DNA of 64,000 nt from Omphiscola glabra (taxonomy: Eukaryota > Mollusca > Gastropoda > Lymnaeidae). How positions within the stretch are numbered: position 1 is the first letter of the stretch; each line of letters begins with the position of its first letter. The position numbers and the translations under genes are program-made. The stretch spans positions 26,279,366-26,343,365 of the forward strand of contig OZ024795.1 in NCBI GenBank assembly GCA_964017045.1, given 5' to 3'. Of this stretch, positions 45,775-55,847 are shown piece after piece. Under the pieces are notes generated by a model. It saw nothing but the letters and a program-made list of their open reading frames with translations. It was not told where the DNA came from and searched no databases.

Positions 45775-47596
45775 CTAATCAGCAATAGCAAGACATAAAA
45801 TAATATACATTTCAATCAAGAGAATTACAAGATGAGCACTGCCTGAAATCCAAGCCACACTGTTGCAGGGTGCGTCCTTACGAAGCAATTCGACACATTT
45901 TGATGTTGTGCGCTGGTTGAACGTAGAGTCTACACTGTAGGGCATCGGGTACACAGAATAAGCCGTACATGGTGTGTTCTTTCCATAGGGAATTGATTTT
46001 ATGTACTCCTCATAAGCCAACCACACGACACCCTGAAAAACGTGGCACTCTGTTTTTCCGTGTTGTTGACCTTGGCCCAAATATTTAAATCTGTCGCTTC
46101 GCTCTTTAAAAGAGTTGTCAGATCGACCGAGCTCAGTTTTGAAATAATTTCATTCAAGATATAATCCATGTGCGGCATTTCTGGATGTCCTATGTTGTAG
46201 ACCAAAAAATTGAAGAAATGTATAACGTACGGATCTGTTGACCGATGGCGCCGCCGCCCCTTCTCTACTGGCCACCATTGATTCGCGACGTCAAGCAGCA
46301 GTTCGTGTTTCAAGTAACAGTTTATGACGCGTGCAGTTTCCAATTGTTCCTCGGCTGACATCTTGGAATGACTTGCGCGAAATCCCAGCTTCAGAATGTT
46401 TGTCACTTTACACGCATTACCTTCTTTCATGGAGAAATTCGAATGCACGTTACACGTTTCAATCGTGCACTTCAATCCGTTGCAGGATGCGGAATGCCAC
46501 GGCAGAAACGTTGCCTTGTCCCCTGCATTTATAAAGAGCTGTTTCCGGTTTTGAACAAGCACGATAACCTTAAAATACCAGCTGTATTTCATATTGATTT
46601 TTGGCATTGATCGGGAATGGTCCAGCTTCAATCGGAACACGCTGTAATCATAAAATATCGGCAGTCTGCACAAGACCGAAGCAATCAAAGAACTGCAGGC
46701 ATTAGAGCTTTCCTCGCGAGTGTTCTTTAGAACTGGATGAAATATTAAAATTCTATTTGGCCCATCATTGATAAATAAAGAAAAAATAGTACCGGAAGTA
46801 GAGATGCACATTTGTAGCTCCATGTCTGAGATTTGGGTGGCGTTGGAATTATTTTCTACTTTGTTCCAACTTTGAGAGCCGTGTTTCGCAGTGTTGAATT
46901 CTCTGACCTTTAAGCACTCGTCAAGTGATGTATTGCACGTGTCGTTTCTTTTTAAGTTATAAAACCACAAAATGTTATCCACGCACTGAGAGAGAGAACT
47001 GTTCTTTTTGTTTTCAGGATAAGGTTTTGGGGTAGTCGTAAAGTTTGGAAAGATGTCTAAAGGTCTAATTGTAGAAATACCTCGAGGACTTTCGATGTTA
47101 CACTTACAGTTGTAATGAGCCGTACAGTTGAGATGAACTGTTGCTGTGTCACTGGAAACATCTAGATCAAGGCACGTCTGCCTCACTTTAACCGTTACGA
47201 CCAGCTCTTCATCATCGCACAAACACGCAGAACCAGGCATGGGCAAAGCTGACATGTGATTTACGGAGTCTTGACGACACTCGCAGTATCGCGTCACAGC
47301 TGAACAGCATTGTGACGCCATAGAGTAGTCTAGTGATTTGTAGCACTTCGAACGAGCCCCCACGGCAGAAGTCAAATTGAACGGTGCGGATTTCTGCTTG
47401 TCGCACCCGCTTTCGTCCGGTTTGTGATTATGACATTTTTCGAAAAGCAGAATGTGATCTGAGTGTGAATAGCTGCAGTCTCTAGTGGGAAAACTGTTTG
47501 TCTTGACATTTCAGAGATGTCACAATCTATCATTGAGACCGCTCGACTAAAGAGGACAACTAAACAAACCAATACAGTGTCAGTCTTTTGAAGCAT
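45775..47596 (-). pseudogene. Second copy of the Cys-rich glycoprotein gene, broken by two frameshifts
   Basis: It aligns along its length with the intact gene at 30,661-32,535. It has a signal peptide start (MLQKTDTVLVCLVVLFSRA) and the same Cys pairs and C-terminal apolar tail (IISLA-type replaced by LCLAIAD). Frame break 1: between about 47,478 and 47,512 the segment is 16 bases shorter than in copy 1 and unlike it in sequence. Frame break 2: a 34-base stretch of copy 1 (30,901-30,934) is absent at about 46,014. The 458-codon middle frame (47,375-45,999) remains open. A shorter protein from an internal Met without signal peptide is possible but unlikely. The upstream TATA is mutated. Confidence 0.8.
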
Positions 47597-47682
47597 ATTC
47601 GTGCACGTATCCTTTACAAGTTATTGAAACACCACGAAGCAAATAACAAATCAAAGTAGTATTAAAAGAAAAACAAATTGAT

Positions 47683-47881
47683 CAGTGATTCTCAACCTTC
47701 CTAATGCCGCGACCAATTAATACATTTCCTCATGTTGTGGCAACCCCCACAACCACACAATTATTTTAGTTACTACTTCATAACTGTAGAGCATATGTGT
47801 TCTCCGATGGTCTTAGGTGACCCTCGTGAAAGGTTCGTTCGACCCCCAAAGGGGTCACGACCCGCACGTTGAGAACCGCTG
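47683..47881 (-). mobile_element. SPIN-like hAT MITE
   Basis: A 199-bp element with terminal inverted repeats CAGTGATTCTCAACCTT and, at the other end, CAACGTGCGGGTCG...GAGAACCGCTG. Internally the minus strand carries CCCCTTTGGGGGTCGAACGA, ACCTAAGACCATCGGA, CAGTTATGAAGTAG and CCACAACATGAGGAA. From memory these match the SPIN (hAT) consensus closely. The flanking 8-mers AAATTGAT and ATATAGAT agree at 6 of 8 positions. Block A has ATATAGAT once and no insertion at the equivalent site (about 32,621). Non-autonomous, no coding capacity. Confidence 0.8.
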
Positions 47882-49465
47882 ATATAGATGATTGCCAATG
47901 TAGAAATAATACAAAATATTCGTTAAAATCATCCGGGTAATCTTAGAGATTCGTTTCGACGAATCGAGAAAATACTGCTGATTCCCAACATGAAACAAGA
48001 GAGAGTAATGGGTTGACTACCAGGCTGTTGACAAAACTACGAACAGTGAGGCTTCATCGCTCACTATTTAAACTTTTTACACCTTCAGTGAAATTGGACA
48101 AGAGAGATGACACTTGAATAATGGAATTTATGACAATATCGTGTCTCATAATTTTGGACATCAGAGAGATGGTGGTTTTTGCAAAAACGAATTAAACTTA
48201 TTCAAACAAAAAGAAGTTGTCACGTTTTAACACTGGATCGTTTAGTAATCCATACGTACATTAAAGAAGAGTTAAGTTTCGCTTTTTACATGAAAAAAGG
48301 ATGAACTTTTTCTGTCGCCCCACACACCTCCCACAATGGCCTGTCAAAGCAATTGACAAGTGGGTTGATTAGTCCCTGGGTGGTGGAATAATGTTCAGGT
48401 GTGAGAGTGATGACCGACTGATAGAACAAAACCAGGTGGAGAAATCGACCCCTGTTCTGTTAAAACAATTTTTTTTTTGTCCTTGATAGCTATGAATCTT
48501 GATCGTTGAATTCTTCTTAATGAAAATTCTTTAAAAATGTATGCTTTTTAAAACCTATTTAATACTTAAATTTTATATGTATTTTTTTATGACATGATAA
48601 ATTAGTGTGTAAGTTCTATTATATTATGGTAATTTCTCTTTTCTTATTAGATTTAATTGTAGTTTGCATAATTAGGCAATAGAAACGTTTTTTTAAACAA
48701 TTCATTTAATTATAAATATGTTTTGCTATGTTTGCATTTTATTTTACTTTCTTTTATTAACAGCTGATTTATGTATGATTACATGATTTTTATGGGGGTA
48801 ACCTGGGACAACCACTATTTCTGTGTAGATGGCTATCATGACATCAGGATTGTTTAAAATAACATCTTAAAACTTGTCACAAGAATCACTGAAGGTGCAA
48901 TTTACAACCAGCAAATGTTTCAATGTAAGGACTTTGACAACCAGCAAATGTTTTAATGTAAGGAATTTTAGTTGCGATTTATCTGGTGTCCACATGTTTC
49001 TTTAATCAGAGAAAAAACTCTGACAATGGGTGCATGTGTCCCTATCAAGGGAAAAGTAAACAATACATCGGAAAATGCAAGAGGCCGGGACATTTCCTGA
49101 CCTTTCGGGGACACCTGGGGGGGGGGCACGGATGCGAAAACAGGGTCTGTCTGGTCACCGTATGGTATGCTTTATTAGAAGTTATATTTCGATGTTGTTT
49201 TGTTAGATGATATCTGATATTAGTTTCTAGGCCTGCATTAATACAATAGTAAGAGTTACACAATATATACTGACCTGGAACTTCTACAGTCTACAGCCTT
49301 ATAATTATTCCGATCCTGGTGGGCTCTCAATCCCGTCGGTATCACGCTCTCGTTAGTATACCGTTTCCAGTCGGTATTCCCATCCAGGTGGTATCTTGAT
49401 ACCAGTGGGATAACGATAGCTGTCAGATCCCGATACCGGAGGCATACCGGTCTAAGCCTATTGAT

Positions 49466-50545
49466 ATTTATATATAGCTTATATACGGAAAAATTTAATG
49501 GGGCCCCCGGCCCCACATATATGGACATTATAAGTTCAGTACCCTTCGGTATATTTGAATATGGAGAATAAAGTGTATGTTTACTAAGTTTGGTCAAGAT
49601 CCATCTACTCATGCAGTAGTATTTGTCGGTCACTTTATTTATATAGCTCATATAAGTAAAAATTAATTTCGGGGCTCCCGGCCCCAAAAAGGAATGTCAT
49701 AAAATATTCATAACCCCTTAAAAGTTATTTCTGGATAATGATGGTGGTATGTGCCAAATTTGGTCAAGATCCATCCAGCCATTTAGGAGTATTAAGCCTA
49801 TTGACCTTTAGAACTTTCTGGAACATTCTAGATTAAATGTATTATCAATCAATTTCTAATCAATTATTCTTCGAATACAAAAATTATACCACTAAATGCA
49901 TTTGTATGACTATAATACAGCTAAGTTGAAAGAGGGACCCAGGGGCCCATTCCATAATTGTGCAGAATTAGTTTTGCCTGAGATGGGGCCCTCTAAAAAT
50001 CATTCAGGTAAGCTATGACGTTAAAATTTTAAATTTGTCCAATTAAAATCTATTTAATAATGCCATAGATATAGCGTTTTATAATTATCGAACTATCTGG
50101 AAAGTTTTAGATTGGATATTATTAGTTTTAAATCCACCGATGTTTAAGTACGGACAGTGAAGTGCATTGCTACCACCCGAGGCCTATATCCATCAATTCA
50201 CATAGAACCTATAGTGTTGTCTACGCCAATTGATATTTATATAGCTTATATAAGGAAAAATGAAATGGGCCCCCGGCCCCAGAGGAATGGATATTATGAG
50301 TTCGGTACCCATTAGTATTTGAGTATGGATAATCAAGAGTATGTGTACTTAGTTTGGTCATGATCCATCCATTCATTTAGGAGTATTAAGCCTATTGAAA
50401 TTTATACAGCTCATATTAGAAAAAAACGAATTCGGGGCCCCCTGACCCACGCGAAATGTTATTAAAAGGTCTCAATCCCTTAAGAGTTTCTTCTGAATAA
50501 TGATGGATATACGTGCCAAGTTTTGAACAAACGAATTTATACTTC
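49466..50545. repeat. Dispersed repeat in four diverged units of about 165 bp
   Basis: Units start near 49,466, 49,630, 50,226 and 50,397. Each has TTTATATAGCT-ATATAAG, a G/C block of the type GGGGCCCCCGGCCCC, GGTACCC or AACCCCTTAA, then TTTGGTCAAGATCCATCC and AGGAGTATTAAGCC. This style of repeat is common in invertebrate transposons; the class is not identified. Confidence 0.65.
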
Positions 50546-51849
50546 GGTCCTATCTTTGAGGGAACAAAAGACAAAAGAATGTGTCCGTGTGTTGGTCCTA
50601 GCCTTTAGGGAATAACAGAATGTTCAGATCTTTCGGTACTAAAATTTGAGGGGAAAAAACATTAGAAAACGTTATTCTTTAACACAAGATCGCCTGTGAA
50701 CCCCCCCCCCCCCACTACCTATACTTCTGGGCCTATTTCATGAACAGTAAATGATAAGATAATCGGATTCTCACTTCAGCGTTTCCGTTTCCGTGGCAAG
50801 TCGTCTTCCCGATGACAATGAACGATTGGGAAATAACACTTTAACCAGAAGAAACGTTCCCACTGACCTTTAACGTGTTTGTATTTCATGGGCGCCATGC
50901 GTGTACATAGTCATATGTTTTAAAACAACTTCTCCTATTACATCCTCCAATCAGGGCCGAAATTTCAGTATTTTCAGGGGGTGTCAACTTCTATACTCCC
51001 GGATTGGATCTTTCAATCAAGTTCTTCCACTATTTCAATCATTAGTGAATAACTCAAGTCCTTTTAGTAAATATAACTTTAATTATCAGGAACACAAGCA
51101 CACATCTCTCTTCCCTAAGGTTCTACACCATAACTATTCAACATCCTCTTGTTCAACCGCCATCTACATTCCACTCTCCACACAACACTCAACTACCGCG
51201 TCACTTCCCCTACCCAAATACGTCATAACATTCACAATATACAACGCTACACCTATACTCTCTAACTCAACATGATTTACTTACAAACATAACTACATTG
51301 ATTTCATACCCTTGACAGGGGGCTGGGGGGTGGGGGGGGGCTGCTTGTTGAGTTGTTTATTACTAGAAGGGTCACACTACATAGTAAATTAAATAAAACC
51401 TAAAAGCATGTACAAATTCTTCCTTAAAAGGGACGCTTGTTCAAAAATTTTACTAAAACTAATAAAATCAATGTTACCGAAAACTAAGAGTTATTACAAT
51501 GCTATGCTTCAAAAGCGTTGATTATTCCAGAATTCAGTCTTTCTATTAGGCTATTTGATCAGGGAAGGAATTTTTTAGTGTCCGTACGAGGCATTACGGC
51601 ATCCAGTCCCATATGTTATGTAGGTAAAGTGTTTTGAGTTGAGACACGCCTTCCTCGCTTTCCCCGTGCATGACCTCTAGCAGACAAAACCTTGAGGCCA
51701 CGTTTTGGGGTGTGGTTAGCAAAATTTAACCTTGTTTATAGCAAGCTTAATTATTGTCCGTTACATTCAAATATTGTCGAATGATCTCGAGAATGCGGGA
51801 AGCAGTTACAATGAGTAATCTATTTCTAGAATGATCATCTGGAACAGAG

Positions 51850-51857
51850 TATAAAAG
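51850..51857 (+). promoter_or_regulatory. Orphan TATA box, possible LTR or gene promoter
   Basis: GTATAAAAGGC is preceded by GAA-rich words (CTAGAATGATC, CTGGAAC). About 30 bases on comes GAGAGAGATCC. No ORF of note follows and no flanking LTR termini were found. Confidence 0.3.
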
Positions 51858-54635
51858 GCTGAAAGATTGAAAAGAGAGAGATCCTTTATCACGAGACGCG
51901 GTGCGTGTAATATTACAGTTCTATTTTACAGTGTCTTATTGTGTGTAGATTTTCTTTCAATGTATAACTTTTGCTCGTTGTATTTTATTATCAACACAGT
52001 ACCTGTACCAGCCAAACTTTAAGTTAATAGTTTTAACCATATACTCTTGTTTTTTGTAATTCATTGATATTCACACATTAAAAACTTATTAATTGTAATT
52101 AGCTCTGGCTTTGAGTATCGTATTATTTGTTATTATATTTAAATATTGGTATCGTCCTTTGTTATGGACTGTATTTGGAACGAGCCATAGCCTAAAATAA
52201 GAGATAAAAGTCTCCATTAATAACAGTTCGTAATACATACATAAAATTGAATTTAATTCATTATGTTGTGACACAGGGTAATCATAAGTCAAATAGATCG
52301 GCATAAGGGAAATGGGAGGTAGAAATTGAAGGGGCTGTAGACTATCGAAGGAAAGAGAAGACCCCTGGCCCCTTAGAAAATGTTCGATGAATTCTAAATG
52401 CAATGATGCATTTTACTCCATTACGTTATATCCAGTTTTGGCGCTCTTGATGGTCTGCTCTAGTCTCGCCTCTTAAATCTATAAAGTAAAATTCAAAAAA
52501 AGTCAAAATGCAAGAATGCATTTTAGCACACACCTGAATATAGTTTTGAATCATTCTGCACTTAATCGGAACGCAAATGGAGAGATGTTAATTAAAAAAT
52601 GCTCCTGTCACGACATTAGAGCCACCGTTTGGACCAGGGAACCTTTTAATATTTTAGTAGCTTAAAGTTGTGATGTGGGTACATTTTAAATTATCAACTT
52701 TGAATGTAAATTTGGGAAAGGGGGGGAGGGGACAAAACCGAAAAGTGGCAGAGCACATCGAAAATGCGAGCGATGACTCTGCTTGACCCGCTTGTGTCAC
52801 ACACATTATTTAAAGAAAATTAATTTTTTAATAGCGATGTGGTATGATTTTTGTATTTACACTCTATATTTCTTGTAAACTACTTAATTAATCGTTGAAT
52901 TTTCAATTTGTAAAAAACAATAAACAAACAATCCTTCCAAAAAGAATTCCATCATGAAAACACTAGTAACATCATGTTTGTTGATGAAAGGAAATGTAAA
53001 AAAAAAAAATCAAAATAGTTACCTTTTCTAAATAGTTCCAAGTTTCATAAGAGTCAAAAATAAAAAATAAAAAAACTGTTCCTTTTTTTTTTGTTTTGAA
53101 AGTTCTATACATTTTTATGGATTTTGAAAACTGTTCATCTTTATAAATCGTAGATTAAGGTATAAACCTTGTAAGAAGACATAAGATGTTTACAAAAGAC
53201 ATCATATATTTATTAATTTGTGCTTGTTTCTTTAGGTAAATCGTATAAAAAATAAAGTGTAAAGTTCCCAATAATCAGTTGATTGAAATGATAATTTGAC
53301 ATTTCAAGCTATAATAAAGTTATTCCTTTAAATGACAAACTGCCTCTTCGATATACTTGAAGGCTTTATCTTCTTTTTATTATTATTATTATTTTATTTA
53401 ACCCAATCCCAGAATTTATTTTTTGATTTAAAATTAATAACCAAGATTCATTTCTAAAACGAGTACCAACAAAAATGGAATTGGCATGATAATCGAAAAG
53501 CTGGGTCACAAATACTTTTTTAATTAGATTTCTAATAGGTTCTCATCTAAGAAAGACATATTTTTTTTAGTGCGTGCACACTGTTCAGTGTTCTGATATT
53601 TAACAGAATAAAAAGGCAGTTCAGAATTTAATAAACATAGACTAAGAATTGTTTTAAAATATCTGTTATTCTGGAAACTGTGTTACAAAGGAAAACACTT
53701 AAAGAAAAAAACAAACGCTTGCGATTTGAAATAAATTAATAAAAACCTGTCTTAAGCCTATTTGTATTCAACAATAAATTAATAGAAACCTGTCTTAAGC
53801 CTATTTGTATTCAACATTTAAATGGTTAATTTGGGGTAAAACCAATTATCAATTTTTAAAGTTTTCATGTTAACGTGCTCAACATATATGTAAGATAGTA
53901 CATTTAAAATTATTCTAATAATAATTATAATTTGAAAGCATGAAGGCCAACATATAATTTATAATTAACACATATCAATACTTTCAATTGATTCTTAATG
54001 ATGAATAATAATTCGAAAACAAATTACACATGTTTGATACTTAAGAAATACATACAATTTTTAGCAATTTCTATTTGATTTTAGGGTAGTTTAATACCGT
54101 GCTATTAAAGTCTTAAAACTTGTGGCGTTGCAAATAATTAAATTAATAAAAAATACCGATATATGTTGACAACGCGAAAGTAAGAATTCTACTCATACTC
54201 AGGAATGGTCAATTTTCAGTACGATATTTGTAATCGAACAATACAAGCCTTAAACAAGTTTAGCCTTTAATATACGGATTATAGGTATCGCAGTTTTCAC
54301 AATCAGTTGTTTGTATCCGTTTTCTGATACAAAAATCTCCCAAATTGACATTTCAGTGAGTTGTCTTTAAACACTTATTTGGAATATATCTTCTTCGTTT
54401 TTAAGAATAATTATATTAATATAAAATTAAAAGCGAACTGCGTACTTTTATAAGTTTAAAAAAAAATAGTAGTCGATTCCTTAGCTGTTTTTTTCTTTTT
54501 GTTATTTAAATGTAACAAAATTAATCACTACAAAAAATATATAGTTAGTGTCAGTGAGTCAAGTTTTCGTGACAGTAGGGGTCCGATTTTTTATATTTAC
54601 AGTTTGAGAGCCGTCGTCAAATGAACCCAAGAGTT

Positions 54636-54927
54636 TATTAAATCAATGTTGTAGTAAAAAGCTAAATTAGTAAATCAATGTTTTAGTGAAACACTAAATT
54701 AGTAAATCAATGTTTTAGTGAAACACTAAATTAGTAAATTAATGTTGTAGGGAAAAGCTAAATTAGTAAATCAATGTTGTAGTGAAACACTAAATTAGTA
54801 ACTCAATGTTGTAGTGAAACACTAAATTAGTAAATTAATGTTGTAGGGAAAAGCTAAATTAGTAACTCAATGTTGTAGTGAAACACTAAATTAGTAAATT
54901 AATGTTGTAGGGAAAAGCTAAATTAGT
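54636..54927. repeat. 32-bp minisatellite in block B', about 9 copies
   Basis: The same unit family as at 41.3-42.0 kb but about half as long. GGGAAAAGCTAAATTAG variants are more frequent here. Confidence 0.93.
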
Positions 54928-55427
54928 GGACAGCTCATTCAAATACCAAAAAAGTGCCTCCGACATCCACAGTCTCCGTCAACACAGTTAAATCTCACGA
55001 TATTATTTGATCCACGAGTTAACAAGTTACAAACACTTGGCTTCAGTTGACACAGGGACAGATCTCCAACGCTTGCGTGGCTCGCCTCCAGCACATAGAC
55101 CACGAGACGCTGATCCTTGATAAGCCTTCACATCTGAAGGAATTTTTGTCTCCACGAATCTTTGACCCAGCGTCCGATTCAGAAGCAGAAAACAGTTCGG
55201 TTGTTGTTTGTTAGTGTGAGTTTGTTTTTTTTTGGTTTTTTAAATTCTAAAAGCATTTTGATGAACATATGATGGGATTTGTTCATTTCTCGTGCTTCAA
55301 CAAGTGAACTTTACATCCTCACTTTTAGCGTACGTTGTTTCAGGACTTATTACATTTACTATTTTGACTGGGAAGGTCGTCTCTGTCCACAGGGAAGTAA
55401 ATATGTCTTTTAAGGTTAGTAAGATGA

Positions 55428-55428
55428 T

Positions 55429-55475
<47 letters not shown>

Positions 55476-55537
55476 GTACAAAAAATGTATTACTAAATGT
55501 GAAGTTGTATTATAGAAAACAATTTTATGGTACATTA

Positions 55538-55575
<38 letters not shown>

Positions 55576-55588
55576 CTCTCACTCTTTA

Positions 55589-55645
<57 letters not shown>

Positions 55646-55655
55646 ATATATATAT
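55428..55655. repeat. CT-rich microsatellite with TG and TA segments
   Basis: (CT)n interrupted by a short non-repetitive stretch and (TG)n, ending in (TA)n. Homologous to 42,544-42,893. Confidence 0.95.
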
Positions 55656-55689
55656 CATAGTTCAGTAATTTAATAAATATTATTTAAGC

Positions 55690-55847
55690 CAGATGCATAG
55701 CTAAGGTGAAAGGTGACATATTTCACTCACCAGACGTCAGACTATTAAGGACCCCCCCCCCCGGTATATCATATATGAAAATAATGGGAGTGGAGGTCCA
55801 AACGTGAATCTTGTCACCGGCCGTGAGGCACACTAGCTACGCCTCTG
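55690..55847. mobile_element. MITE with CAGAGGCGTAGCTAG termini
   Basis: The left end CAGATGCATAGCTAAGG and the reverse complement of the right end CAGAGGCGTAGCTAGTG form an imperfect terminal inverted repeat. The flanking 8-mers ATTTAAGC and AGTTCAGC agree at 6 of 8. Same terminal family as 24,718-24,918. Confidence 0.5.

Larger units (their letters stand above)
44180..49275. repeat. Segmental duplication block A'
   Basis: Second copy of block A, same orientation. It differs by a SPIN-like insertion at 47,683-47,881, a different minisatellite unit at its start, a contracted CAACCAGCA array and a damaged gene. Confidence 0.9.
49276..53173. other. Unit 2 spacer between A' and B'
   Basis: This holds a four-part dispersed repeat (49,466-50,545), long C and G runs (50,700; 51,320) and a TATA-containing promoter-like segment near 51,850. 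I found no gene. Nothing here aligns by eye with the retrotransposon occupying the equivalent part of unit 1. Confidence 0.55.
53174..55660. repeat. Segmental duplication block B'
   Basis: Second copy of block B, same orientation. It ends in (CT)n/(TA)n microsatellites exactly as block B does. Confidence 0.88.
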
